From: Cryphonectria parasitica EP155
Taxonomy: Eukaryota > Ascomycota > Sordariomycetes > Diaporthales > Cryphonectriaceae
Length of the DNA: 64,000 nucleotides
Assembly: GCF_011745365.1 (NCBI RefSeq)
Contig: NW_024468911.1
Coordinates: 2,164,759 to 2,228,758 of the forward strand
Direction: 5' to 3'
A program made the translations under genes and the position numbers. Position 1 is the stretch's first letter. Each line of letters begins with the position of its first letter. Shown here piece by piece: positions 1 to 11,682 of this stretch. The notes beneath the pieces are model-generated. The model made no database searches, was not told the origin of the DNA, and worked only from the letters and a program-made list of their open reading frames with translations.

Positions 1-454
1 CCCGTGGCCATTATTTCGCTGCCACGCTGCTCGGCCCTTGGCTTGAAGCACGAAGGGGGGACGAGTCGAGTTTGAATCGCACCACGCAGGCTCGCCCCAG
101 AGCAGAATAAGCAGTCCTGGCAAAACCGCGAACATACCAGGAGCCGGGACAATGGGCCCGTTGTCTCATTCTGATCTACTCCTAACAGAAATACAAAAGA
201 TCATCTCAAAACATTTCTCTAGCGAAACACTCCCAAGTCCTGAACTTGCCAATTGTGGAATTGATGTGTTTCCCGGCTTTGTTGCAGTCAAGTCCGGCCC
301 CAAGAAAGAGCGACATGTGAGGTTAAAATGGTGACATAAGCAGCCAGAGAAGAGCGCTAGGACAACGACAACCCCTCCAAAGGCCCTGTCTTTTCTCTTT
401 TTACCCCGCTATTCTTTGTAGTACCCTCTGCACATGCTTAAGTACACAACCACC
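1..454. other. left-edge intergenic DNA
   Basis: No gene is supported here. A 60-codon plus-strand frame at 152-334 has no recognisable domain and no splice partner. The part next to 455 is presumably the promoter and 5' UTR of the exopolyphosphatase gene. Confidence 0.5.
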
Positions 455-1807
455 ATGCCGCCCCCTCGGAACCTGCGAGCCTTTCTCGACCTTGCCCGCC
501 GGAGTTTGACCGCCCCAGCTGGCCAGCGGCCTTCGCCTCTGACCTTTGTGGTAGGCAACGAGTCCGGAGGTAAGGAAAAAACCATGTCGGGGAACTAAGC
601 TCCCAACTTCACCCCCACACCCTTCCGGGGGACCGGCGGCTGTTCATGTGCGACCGATGGTCAAGGACGGGCAGGACTGATCTCACCTGCATATCCAGAT
701 CTCGATTCTCTCTGCTCTGCCGTCCTGTTCGCATACTTTCGCAGCCATGCGTCGCCCCATTACAAACTTCACATACCCCTCGCCAATATTCCCCGCCAAG
801 ATCTCCCTCTGCGGCCTGAGCTAGGCGCTGCACTCGCGTACGCCGGCGTAAAGTCGCAGGACCTCCTCACCCTTTCCGATCTCGATGAAGTGACGACCAC
901 AGATAGCCTGAACCCGGAAGATACGCGGTGGGTGCTGGTTGACCACAATGCGTTGACTGGGGACCTGGCCGAGCGGTTTACTTCACGGATAGTCGGCTGT
1001 GTGGACCATCATGAAGATGAGAACGTTGTCGCTGTGAACACTGGTGACGAGCCACGCGTGCTCAAGAAGACGGGAAGCTGTGTGAGCTTGGTGGTCGAGT
1101 ACTGCCGTAACATATGGGACGACCTGTCCAAGCAGCACACACAAGAGGCAGGCGATGAAAACCAGAGAGACATCGATGCCGGATTGGCTCGCATAGCGCT
1201 CTCGGCCATCTTCCTCGATACCAACAACCTCAAGTCCAAGGCCAAGACAACTGAGCTGGACATTGAGATCGCCGAGTACCTCGAGGCAAAGCTGGGCGGA
1301 GACTACAACCGTAAGAAATACTACAAGGAGTTGAGCGAGCTGAAGGAGGACATCTCTCAGTTCTCGTACAGCGACAACTTCCGAAAGGACTACAAGGCGT
1401 GGACGGAGGCCGGCATGGTCCTAGGGACCGCAAGCATACCGCAAGGGTTCCACTACATGCTCAATCACTTGGGCGACAAGGAGACGCTGATCGAGGAGTT
1501 TCGCAAGTTCGCGGCAGAGAAGCAGTGCGACATCGCCTGCATCATGACGTCTTCTGCTAAAGACGACGGCGTGTTCAAGAGGAACCTGCTCGTCTGGGGC
1601 TTCAACCCGAAAGCAGTCAAGGCGGTCGACAAGTTCATTGAGATGCACGGTGAAGCACTCGGGCTGACACCATTCCATGATGGTGCGCTGGACTACAAGA
1701 GTGACGATGAGGTCCGGTATTGCTGGTATCAAAATGTCACCCGAAACAGCAGGAAGCAGTTGGCGCCGATGCTGCGGTCTGCTATGACGGAGGTGGCTAG
1801 ACTATGA
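455..1807 (+). CDS. PPX1: exopolyphosphatase, DHH phosphoesterase family
   Basis: Exons 455-569 and 699-1807 give 407 aa; the 129-nt intron starts GTAAGG and ends CAG. The start is the ATG in CACCATGCCG, which gives an N-terminal motif VGNESGDLDS (about residues 33-42). This is the first metal-binding motif of DHH-DHHA2 exopolyphosphatases and is completed only by splicing. Further DHH motifs are VDHN (D120-N122) and VDHHEDE (D141, H142, H143), followed by FLDTNN. The C-terminal half corresponds to the DHHA2 substrate-binding domain. The family removes terminal phosphates from inorganic polyphosphate in cytosol or mitochondria using Mg/Mn. Length fits yeast Ppx1 (about 400 aa). Family assignment is firm; localisation is not visible from sequence. 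Confidence 0.93.
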
Positions 1808-3506
1808 CTGATCGTCCTTGAAGATCCCCCTTTTGCATAGGAGGCAATGTCTATTTACGCTCGTTTTGTGCTTTGCTTTTGTGGAACATGACTCGAGGAC
1901 CGGTGGACCGATGTCCTCATTCAGCCTGCGGCTTCGAAAGCCATGAAGGGGTTGTTTCGAAACCAAGAAGGGCGGTTCAGGCCTTTGTTGATCACAAGGT
2001 CTAAACCGAAGCAGCACTGGTGTGTAATTCGTTGGCTAAGCTGCGACACAGAGGATGATCAGCCTTTCGGAGCCTTGATCTGTCGGTGAGAGCACCCTCA
2101 TTCTCATTTCATTGGACGTATGCAGTAACCCTCGAGGGGCATAGTAGAACGTAGAGCGGTATTGCTCTCCTCAGCCTCGGTAGTAGCGCTGCGCCGAGTA
2201 TTGTCAATGCCGAGGACGCTCACCCAAGACAAAGCTAAGAAGGTTAGAGTCGCCGATATCAACAATCATTCACGATATGGAGCCAGTGTCTGCGTATCAA
2301 TTCCGACAATTTTGAGGTGTATACGTATTCTGTAGATTGCGGTGGAGTTCCCAGTTAGCAAAGATGCCTCGTCACATCCCTCGAATGCGAAAGTATTGTG
2401 TCATTTACCCCATTGCGGAACTGACATAGGGGTACACACTCATCCAAACCTCCCTTCAGCCTCGCGCATGTTCCGCCTCCGCTGGTGGGTAGGTCATCAT
2501 GGATGCAAGTGATATGACTCGTATCATTCGCAAAGGATCATCCACCGAGGACACGCATGAATCCGTGAATTTATGGCCCAGGAGGCTCTGGATGTTGAAT
2601 GTTGGGCAAAATAAAATGAAGGGAATGATGGAAGATAGTGACGTCGTGACAACTAGCGTCCAATGCCCTCATGCGTAGTCTATATTGGCAACGAGAGGGA
2701 ACCGAGTTGAGGCCGTTGAGAATGTCGTGTACGATATTAACTCTGCACTACATACCCTGCACCAAAGTAGTATACTATAGAATATGAGTTGAAATCAATA
2801 GATATCACAGAATTAAAGATACCATACTTTGGCTACGTTGCCTCTGCTGGCTGGTTGCACATTGTGCCGATATCCCACCGCTCGACCGTCACAAGACACC
2901 TCGTAACACTACGAGGACCCTGGAAACTGGACGCTTGATCTTACCTTGAGACAGAGTATGGCATGTGACATTTCCTTTGATACGAGTATTCTGTTTTTGA
3001 TCAAGAAGAAGTAACTAGGCCCCAGCACTCCTCATGCTTTAATGCTAAGGGTGTTGCCCGGTCGGCGAAGACGGTTGCATTGTCGGGATCTGCAAAGGGG
3101 TGGCGCTCCCCGTGTCAACAAGGAGTAGACGCATTTCTTTGGGCATGTGCTGCGTGGGCTCCGGGCCCCCGTTGATTGGGCGCTGGGAAAGACGAGATGT
3201 CTACGAATACTTTGTATGGATGTTTATGTATCAAAGCCGAAGGTTAAACCACTAGAGCTTGATTTGCATAAGTCCATGTTTTTCCATAAGAGGAAATCCT
3301 ACGACAGATCAACCAACTAAGGAGTTTGCACAGGCATTGCTCAAAGAATGTGTTGCTCAGAGGGAAGGATGACATGCATTAGCAAAGTTGCGAGAGAAGA
3401 ATCCAATGCCAGTAGATCAGAATGAATGCCAACATCTCCGAAACGCCAGCCGCCCTGCGCTTGTAACATTTTCTGGCAAACAGAAATAATCAAGTCTCTA
3501 GAACGT
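1808..3506. other. gene-free spacer between PPX1 and SEC11
   Basis: About 1.7 kb without a credible coding frame on either strand; the 71-codon minus frame near 1802-2017 is low-complexity and unsupported. PPX1 and SEC11 converge on this segment, so both 3' UTRs should lie at its ends. No repeat or mobile element was recognised. Confidence 0.5.
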
Positions 3507-4236
3507 CTATTCCCTTTGTAAAACCACCATCAGTCCCATAATACCGAGCATTGCCGTCTTCATCCACGGGTACTCTGAGAGCATGATAGTGACGTAGCCC
3601 ACGAACGGTATATACCCAACGACGCTGCCGATTATGTCCTGCCTCTCGAGATAGTCCTGCCCCCTGGCATACAACTCTGTGTCGTCGGCAACGTTGTTGT
3701 CGCCCTTGGTCAACAGCTTGGCGTGTTCCCCAGTGCCGAATTTGCGAACCACTCTGTGGACGATAGGAATTTCCTTGTCCCTGACATTGTAAACCACGAC
3801 CTCACCAACGTCCGTCTCTTGAATCAGATTGCGATTCCCTAACAGCGATCGCTGGTGGTCAGCACAATATACTCGGAAATTGTAATTCGCGTTGGGTTCG
3901 GGAGGGCGATTCGGTCGTACAAAGAAACAGGAGATCGCCACGCTGGAAAGCTGGCTCCATACTGCCTGAGAGGACGACAACAATCGGAGAGGGCGAATCG
4001 GTAACGACAGAGAGCCTGGAGGAAATCGTCAGCACTGGCGAATGACTACCGGACAGGGCGACGAGAATCATACCCTTTCCACATCATGAAAGCGGTCGAC
4101 AAAATGAGGCCTATTAGTACGCCCTTGTTAGAGCCGTATGTTCTTCCTCGCATTGCGCAAGTTGCAACTGAGCAGGCGTACCGAAGTTCAAGACTTGGGA
4201 GGCAAGCTGCCTCGGGTTACCGAGTGCTGACAGCAT
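3507..4236 (-). CDS. SEC11: signal peptidase complex catalytic subunit Sec11
   Basis: Four exons on the minus strand, 4236-4182, 4110-4074, 4015-3921 and 3838-3507, give 172 aa. The first intron ends with a clear branch-point-like TACTAATAG. Sec11 is the serine-lysine-type (eukaryotic serine-histidine) endopeptidase that removes signal peptides in the ER membrane. The catalytic serine lies in SGSMEP (S49), the histidine in IVHRVV (about H90), and the conserved GDNN and GQDYLER blocks follow. A hydrophobic segment at residues 18-29 is the single N-terminal anchor; the C-terminus is hydrophobic and ends VLQRE. Length matches fungal Sec11 proteins. The third junction restores the conserved FLWNRN sequence, which supports the splice choice. 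Confidence 0.95.
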
Positions 4237-5330
4237 GGTTGAGTCTGGGGACGTGTCCAGTTGCTGGGTTTTTATGGCATGCTATTTTTCTTTGTGAGAA
4301 TGTTTTTTTGACGAGACTCAAATCTTTGCTGTCTTGCTGGGATTGCTGGTGTGGCAGCTGAAACCTGCTGAAATTCTGGATGAGGTGGTCATTTGAGTAC
4401 AAAGCTGTCCTCAAGATATCCAAGCCTGCCTGCCGGGGGGGCTGCTAGAGGCCGGGGTGGTTGTTAGGCAGGCACTGACAGGGTGGCAGGTTGGCAGGGG
4501 AGCTTATGGGTTGGGGTTGCTGCTCCTATAGTACTCAGCACATAGTACGTACCATGTACATAGTACTAGTACATAATGGGTGACCCCTGCCTTCTTGTCT
4601 TGGCTCGAGTGCAGGGTTTCTATACAGTACAAGAAAGCAATTCATCCATCTCATCCAAGCTGGGAGCAAGTCATGCCTCAGTCGATACCAAGCAGAACAT
4701 TATTGATCAAGGATTTAGTGTGTTTATGAAGTCAGCGTGCGATATCATTACCAAAATAAGTATATATGAACAAAAAAATCAATAAGTAAGTCGGGTGGCC
4801 AGTACTCTTGATGGCCTGATAGGAATCATTATCAGGATAACAGACCACCCAGTACTCCGTCCAGGGAGGCACCAGCTATGGGAGGCCGTCATAGCAATTT
4901 CTCTCTAGACGGAGAATGACTTCTTCATTTAGTCATGGGAACCTTTAAGCCCCGGTCTAACGACCTTCTGTCGTGTTGCATGGCGAAACTGGAAGTCTCG
5001 AGCCGGGAAACAACGACGAGGATGGCCGTGACTTCCTTGTCTTCCACCAAGTCTTCAACGGCAACCAGGCAGTCGCCTCCGGTCGTCTATTTTGTTTTCC
5101 CCTTCTGTGATTGAGGTCTCTACTCTCCTTTTTCCTCACGAAAAAGCTTCACCTTGGCACATCGTCACCCATCTAGAAACTGCATCCTAACACAGCCCTT
5201 CAATTTTGATGTATTCATCACTCTGACTTGGAGAGACCTGGAGACTACAACATCTACCAGCTCGCAGGTGGCAAGTCTTCAACGGCCTTCTTTATACTTT
5301 TCATTTCCGCAGTTCCCTTCTTCGTGCGCC
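4237..5330. other. divergent intergenic region SEC11 / membrane protein gene
   Basis: No coding region is supported. It must contain the promoters of SEC11 (leftward) and the gene at 5331 (rightward). Near 4475-4500 there are two imperfect copies of GGTTGGCAG, and 4545-4575 is rich in GTAC and TAGTAC words, giving overlapping short palindromes. Confidence 0.5.
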
Positions 5331-6517
5331 ATGGAGCGTGTGTTGGAGCGCGCGCCTCTGTTGGGCAATCGCCAGCAGGATGAGGAGAGTCAGGTCACTG
5401 GCGCTGACCATGTGAGCTTTACATAGGTCTCCATACTCCAGCAAGCCCAGGCTCATTGCTGATGCTTGCCTAGCCAATCTTCTTACGAGCCGCTCATTCC
5501 CCATGGCGCCCTCTCAACCAGAATGTGTTGGGCTACGTTCGGGCAGCACTCTTGGCTTATATGATCGCGGCAGGCGGCATGCTGCTGGACTACAAGATCA
5601 AACACCGCGACGATGAGCACACAAACTGGCGCATTCCCTTTCAGTTCTCCACCGTCACTTGGTTCTTGCTGATACTGTATCACCTCATGGTCACAGTACG
5701 TCGCAACTATGTTGCACTACAAGAGGCAAGCACACTGACCATATTTGCATAGGCATGGACCATCACCCACATGCACTGGCCGGATACGGACGCCAATGAC
5801 ACGCGATGGGAATCCAGACTCATCCGCTTCATGTCGCCACCCGAGCAGACTTCTGACGATCGACGGCGCTTCTATTTCAGTCTATTCTACACAGTGACCC
5901 ATGTTTTTGCCCTCATGAACGTCATGATATACTGGACGATCATGGTGCCAAGCGGCCATTCTCATTGGCCTTCTGGAGGATCCGGCGAGGAGGGACTTTA
6001 CATGGTAATGAACGCTGATGATGGCAACAGCAAGTTCCCTCCGTTCAAGGATGTGTTTTCAGAGGGCTGGTTCAAACCCTTTTCGTTGTTCAACCTCTAC
6101 GTCTTCCCCGCTCTTGTCACGGTGATTGAATCTCTATTCATGAACAGTATGAGACGACAAGAGGTAAGTCTTGACTCTGACGGTGTACACATTACGAGAT
6201 GGCTGACACCAGTGTCACCATAGCCTGTTCCCAGCCACCTATTCGGCACTATGGGCTCCGCCGCATTGTATCTGGCTTACGGCGCGATTGGCAAACTACT
6301 CACTGGTCACAGCCCCTTCTTTTGGATGGACGAGGCCGTCGTCGGCAGTAAAGAGAAGGTGGCAGGGTACTGCACTGGGTTTGTCTGCATGGCAGCTGCA
6401 AGTGAGTCTACATCCTGGCATATCCAAATCTGAGCCCTTCTGTCTGACGCGCCTGCAGTGTTCTCCATGTTGTATGGTCTCATTGGCATGCGTGAGAATG
6501 CATCTCGAGCGCACTGA
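5331..6517 (+). CDS. multi-pass integral membrane protein, possibly FAR-17a/AIG1-like
   Basis: Five exons, 5331-5411, 5474-5695, 5753-6163, 6224-6401 and 6459-6517, give 316 aa. All introns are about 57-62 nt with canonical ends, and every junction keeps the frame. The protein opens with a short polar head, then RAAHSPWRPLNQ and a first hydrophobic segment (about residues 47-62). Further hydrophobic stretches lie near residues 86-102, 140-160, 200-222, 245-265 and 285-305. A HMHWPDT motif follows the second segment and FFWMD sits before the last. The layout resembles fungal proteins named FAR-17a/AIG1-like, some of which are serine hydrolases of fatty-acid esters of hydroxy acids, but I cannot confirm that family by eye. 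Gene structure is well supported, function is not. Confidence 0.72.
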
Positions 6518-8559
6518 TCTCCAAGTGCGGGTACCATAAGCCACCCTGCTGGAGTTTTTGGCGGCGTGTGTTAAAACAGAGGGCGGTGACTTGAATGGGC
6601 GCACACCGGCATATGGGCGCGGCTCTGCTGGGCTCAGCTAAAGAGGGACAGAAAGTAGAGATGTCCTGGTCTCGGCGACGAAGTAAAGGAAACGGACATG
6701 ATCGCAAAGAATGCGGCCTAATCACCAGAATTATCACTACGGATTGATTATGGTTTATACGACCTGACTGACTCTACCTGGAAATAACGCTAGATTATGA
6801 TAGAAGGCACCTAGAGACTGAAAATATACCTGCCTCGCCTACACCATCGTCTGAAGCGGGACAACTGGTGATAACTGACGGCACAGCTTGCTCGAGCAGG
6901 CTTGTACATTGTGAGTCCTTGTGTAATATGACGTGGCTAGGACTACATCGCCATTCACAGTTCTTCACATAGAGAAGAGTCATGCTGCAGCCTTGACCCG
7001 GACGGCACGTGCCTAGTCCTGGAAACAAGAGTACTGTGATACAAGCATATTTCCAGGTCCTTTGTCCATCAAAAGGCGGAGAAAAGGGTTTCGAGAAAAG
7101 ACATGTGCCCCACAAGGCCATCCCCCCTGTTTGCCCTGACAGTTGTGCTAGTGGCAGTGGATGCAGACTACCACGGTACCACCCAACAAGCTCTCTCGCC
7201 ATGAACGGGGGGAGCTGCATATGCTGGCATCCCTTGTGCCATACAGAGACATTGCCAGGGAACGGGGGCTGTGCTGGAATACGCTTGTCCAAGGTGTGGT
7301 GTAGCTGATGGTGCCTTTTCATTGGCTCTGTCTTCGACTTGATAAATCCCGGCCACCGGAATTGACGGGCCAGCGGTTATCTCCCACGCTACCGCAGGCC
7401 TCGCGTACCATGGTACTGTTCGACCTCTCTGCGACCGGTGCCCTTGCAGGCACCCGAATGTTCCTGCAACTTTCTGTTCCTTTCTTTGACATTCCGTCTG
7501 GCAGTGTCTCTGAACATGTTGATTGGAGTTTTGAGGCAGTGTGTGTGACGCCTTCGTCGGGATGATACGGGTTCTTTGGGCATGATTGGGTTGGCTCAGT
7601 GCACAACAAAGTTCACGCCATTTGGGAGGCAGCCAGCGGGATGAGGATTCGCGGGCTCCTCAGTGAACACATCGTGGCCTGGGGTCCTCCCTTGGGCTGC
7701 AAGATTGGAACCCTGGACATGAGGTACGACAAAAAGAGGTTGGCTGGGTTTTTACTGGACGATCGCAGGGCGAGCAGCCTCTATAATAGGAAAAACAAAA
7801 AAAAAAAAAAAAAGGAAGGTTGGCAGGTTGGCAGGTTGGCAGGTTGGCTAGGGCAAGGTTGGAAACCCCTGCTTGATGACGCTATTTGGTAGGTGTGTTC
7901 TGGCGATCCCAGCCTGATTCCCCAGGGCGCTGAGCCGAAAGGGTGTGTGCCACCACCCACACTGCATCCTATTCTCCCAGCCATGAGCGCAGTGAGGGGA
8001 GGGCAGCCTAAGAAAGACGCTCTGCAGGCAACCAGCCCTGCGTTGTCTCAACACTGCATAAATACTCCCGAAAACCACCCCTTGTCTTTTTGGGGTTTTT
8101 TCTTCTTCCTTCCTTTCCTTCTCCCTCCCCCACTTCAACCTCAAAGGGTCGCCAAGTACATAAGAGTATCTACTGATCCTGACAATCGTTTCATCGGTGA
8201 TATTTCTCAACGGGCCCTAGTCAATCTTTTATTTTCCTTGCGTTTTTTGCACTGTTCGCTCATTCGGTCCTTCTTTGTCGCGGGAATTCTACTGTTTTCG
8301 CTCGTTTCGTCTCTTGACTTGGTATAAGTCATCTGTGAAGGACAAGAACGGGCTCCTTACGATCGCAACGGGAAAAGTCGCCACGGCGAAGTTCTCTGCG
8401 TTCCGTTCGTTCTTGTCTTTCCGTCCTGTGCGCCTAGAGCACGCGTGTTCTTCGGATATCAGCTCTCAGGAGAAACGTTCGAAGCGAAACCACGAGCGAA
8501 GGGAGTTTCGAAGCCAGGTCAAGCCCAACACATCCGCCGACGACAAGCACAAGATCACC
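6518..8559. other. long intergenic region upstream of BTB gene
   Basis: No gene is supported. It contains an A-tract at about 7799-7813 followed by four copies of an 8-bp unit at 7818-7849. Just upstream of the BTB gene lies a pyrimidine-rich stretch (about 8085-8135) typical of fungal promoters and 5' UTRs. The frame of the BTB gene stays open upstream to 8275 but without an ATG. Confidence 0.45.
7818..7849. repeat. 8-bp tandem repeat, four copies
   Basis: Four head-to-tail copies of GGTTGGCA (the last ends in T) follow an A-tract. Two imperfect copies of the same word occur near 4482-4499. It lies in non-coding DNA and looks like a small minisatellite. Confidence 0.85.
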
Positions 8560-9606
8560 ATGTTCAAGCGCTCGTTCAGGTCGCACTCGACCAGCCAGGC
8601 TGGTGCGACGACCATGGACTCGCAGTACAAGGTGGACAAGTCGGCGAGGCTGAAGCAGAAGGGCACAGCCTCGGCGAGCTCCGTACGGGACCCAACCAAG
8701 TTGTCGAAACTGCAGCGGTCGCTCACCGAACGCGAGGCCGCCTCGTCATCATCCTCGTCACGGCGGGGCGATGCACACCAGCAGGCAAACCTCGCCCCCT
8801 CACCGATCGTCACGCTCATGGTCGGAGGGGAAGGGCGGCTGTTTGCGGCGCACGAGGATGTCCTCTGCCAGAGCCCGTTTTTCAAGCAGGCCTTGCGCGG
8901 TGGCTACCTCGAGCAGTCGTATGCGCAGTCCAGGAGAATCGCGCTCCCGGATGAGGAGCCAGAAGTCTTCTCGGCGGTCCTCGAGTACCTCTACAAGGGC
9001 GACTACTACCCACGTCTGCTCCACAACAAGCACCGCAGCTCTTGGGAGCTCGAGGACTCCAACACCACCACCACCACCACCGGCCGCACCTCGCGCCGAG
9101 GAGGCACACCAAACGCATCACCCAACATCGCCCACAATGAAAACCACTACGGGGGTGGTCGCGCAGCCACGACGGGGTCTTCTGCCACCAGCACCCCGCG
9201 CATCTCTGCGGCTGCCGAGGCGACAATCTACCTGCCGAGCGCGGGCCACCACATCCTGCGGGATACCGTGGTGTACTGTGCTGCGGAGCGGTACGGCCTG
9301 GAGGAGCTGAAGCGGCTCGCGCTGCGGAAGCAGGGCCTCCAGACGGGCATCGACGTGGGCACCATCCTGCGCAGTGCCCAGTACTGCTACGCCCACACCC
9401 CAGACTCGGACAGCCGCCTGCGCGCCCACTACCTGGCGCTGATCATCCGGTGCCGCAAGACCTTCAAGCGCAGCGGCACCATGCAGGCCGAGATGGAGAA
9501 GGGAGGAGAGGGCTCCAAGCTGTACTTTGACCTCTTTGTCGCGCTGTGCAACCACCTTGACGATGTTGTCGAGGCGGGGAACAGGGGCAGCCCGAGGACT
9601 ATCTAA
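8560..9606 (+). CDS. BTB/POZ domain protein
   Basis: Intronless, 348 aa. The start is the ATG in ATCACCATGTTC, the first in-frame ATG; upstream codons are open but lack ATG. The N-terminal 80 residues are basic and Ser-rich. The BTB core spans about 82-150: PIVTLMVGGEGRLF, AAHEDVLCQSPFF and then VFSAVLEYLYKGDY, the usual beta-strand, H-E/D-V-L helix and Y-L-Y-G/K pattern. A low-complexity insert of about 75 residues (poly-Thr, Asn, Gly) separates this from a C-terminal helical part with the tail typical of fungal BTB proteins (VYCAAERYGLEELKRLA). BTB domains mediate dimerisation and Cullin-3 binding; the specific role here is unknown. Confidence 0.85.
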   Translation: MFKRSFRSHSTSQAGATTMDSQYKVDKSARLKQKGTASASSVRDPTKLSKLQRSLTEREAASSSSSSRRGDAHQQANLAPSPIVTLMVGGEGRLFAAHEDVLCQSPFFKQALRGGYLEQSYAQSRRIALPDEEPEVFSAVLEYLYKGDYYPRLLHNKHRSSWELEDSNTTTTTTGRTSRRGGTPNASPNIAHNENHYGGGRAATTGSSATSTPRISAAAEATIYLPSAGHHILRDTVVYCAAERYGLEELKRLALRKQGLQTGIDVGTILRSAQYCYAHTPDSDSRLRAHYLALIIRCRKTFKRSGTMQAEMEKGGEGSKLYFDLFVALCNHLDDVVEAGNRGSPRTI

Positions 9607-10860
9607 AACTCAAGACCACGCCTGAGTGCGGCCTTGAGAGGGGTAGTTCTTGTTTTCTCTGTGGCTTGCCAGGATCAGATGACCCCAGATGGTCTCCTGA
9701 TCCCGCGGCGAGTGAGGTGGACCTGATTACTTTTCCAATTTCCCCCTCAACAGGCGTTCTGTCGGCAAATCAGACAAGACTTGAGATTGATCCATACCAC
9801 CGAGGGAGTTCTCTTGAGATACCGCAGCTTTGGGAGAGACTGCGATCTCGAGGAACGGATACACGCTACTCGGGGGAATTGTTTTGACTGTGTTTTTGTT
9901 TTTAGGGGAACCAACACTGCTCTGCTCTACTACGACTTGATTTCTTTTTCTTTCGGTACTCGATCACGAAACTCTCCTGACGAATTTCCTTGATTTTGAG
10001 GCGTTTTCGGATCCCAACCGTCCTTGCTTCCCCATGGCCAAAAAATAATCGTCATCAGACTGGATCTCCATTGGGCCATTTGGGAGAATGCTAGATCTCG
10101 ACTCTTGCTTCTTCACTTCTTCACTGGAGTTTGGCCGGATGCACGTACCAGTTTTGATCTTGATTTTTTTTTTTTTCGTCTTAGGGGGGGTTTCAAGGTG
10201 GAAGGGAACCGGATTCGACTTGGAATGTTGGGTCGTACCGGAGAGGATCAGCACGATGAATTGATCTTGGGACAAAGAGCGTTGCGGGTGGTTCGCCTGC
10301 GAGCACGATCAAACATACCCTGAGTAGTCCGTTTCCTTTCGCTTTCATCCCCCCTTTGCTTGCGTCTTTTGATGTCTCGCGCGTGCTGTTTTCCTTCTCT
10401 GCTGGCAATTGGAACACGGGTTATTGGGATAAGGGTTCTGATTTTTTTTTTTTTTAATGTCTTGACGCTATTCCTTGATTTACTTCAGATCGGCGTTCAA
10501 GAGAAAGGAATCACGAGGCATGCGTTTTCAAGATGATTGTTCGCAACAGCTTTCTGCTCTTCAACACAACAACACCACCCAACCTTGATTCATCACCACA
10601 CACATACACACACCTGGAGTTTGTGTCAACAATTTTTTGGGTTTTTTTCTTCTCAACTCAATGATTTCTTTTGCCCAAAAGGGTAATTGTCCGCTTTTTT
10701 TTCCTTTGAAGAAAGTTCAAGGGATCCTGCTTTTGTTTCTCACGACACTACTGGCGTTTGCTCATCAGATTGTCATGTTTGAAAGAAGAAAAATAAGGGC
10801 CCTGCTCTCTTTCTTTTACCGAAACACGGCGGCCGGAAAGGAGACGACTCCAGAATGATC

Positions 10861-10889
10861 ACTACAACAACAACAACAACAACAACAAA
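10861..10889. repeat. (ACA)n microsatellite
   Basis: About nine consecutive ACA units in non-coding DNA. Confidence 0.85.
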
Positions 10890-11230
10890 GCGCACGCTCG
10901 ACGCGTGACGCAATGCGCAACACCGTCCTTTTTCGTCTGCCGGCCTCAGCATCTCGACCAAACACGTATTTTTCTGCCGCCAGGGCAAAAAAAGAAATGT
11001 TCCAAGCGAACCAACTTCCGACTTTTGACACACTCATTTTTCTTCTTTCTTTTGTCAGATCCTCAGGGGGAGAAGGAGAGAAAAAGAATAGATTTGGTGG
11101 GAAGAAGGAAGAAGGTCCGGGCAAGCAAAACTATGTGACCCACCCTCCTAGAGAGGGGAAAGGTCTCAAAACTTTATGAACTTGAGATGACTGATGGGGG
11201 AGCAGAGATTTTTTCTTGTTCTCTCGATTC

Positions 11231-11260
11231 TGTGTGTATGTGTGTGTGTGTGTGTGTGTG
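11231..11260. repeat. (TG)n microsatellite
   Basis: About 15 TG dinucleotides, with one TA interruption near the start, in non-coding DNA. Confidence 0.85.
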
Positions 11261-11682
11261 GCCTGCATTACACTTCTTTTCTTGGTCAGCCGCGTTGCTG
11301 GATGCAGATGTCTGAGGCGTGCTCAGTGAGAGTCGTCAGGCACACATACGCCTATGCGGGTGTTACCTGACGACTTGCTGACGAGGTCCTGGTGATACTG
11401 CTCATGTATGTATTGTTAGGCTTCGGGAGGGGATACTGCTTGGTTGGTACCCACGCCCCTTGGATTTTTCTGCCTGGATAGCTAGCAACGTGCCCCACGT
11501 CTGTGAGGGCTAGGTAATGGGAGATTCGGCCATCTCCAAACTCGTCTGTTCTCTATTGCGCGTGTCTGTATGTGTAGATGACATGTCTTTTTTTTTTTGC
11601 AGCCTTTTCATCTGCTTTCTTCTTCTCCTCTCCTTGAAGACAGTAATTTCAAGGCATGGTAGACTCATCCATTCTCTCTCTC

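Larger units (their letters stand above)
9607..11682. other. 2-kb non-coding region with simple repeats
   Basis: No gene is supported between the BTB gene and the DUF1349 gene, which converge here. It contains T-tracts near 10166-10177 and 10442-10455, an (ACA)n run at about 10863-10888 and a (TG)n run at about 11231-11260. Short purine or pyrimidine frames in this area are products of the simple repeats. Confidence 0.5.

Noticed and set aside
6795..7322. 175-codon minus-strand open frame
   Set aside because: Low-quality composition, no domain, no codon bias and overlapping plus-strand frames of similar length.
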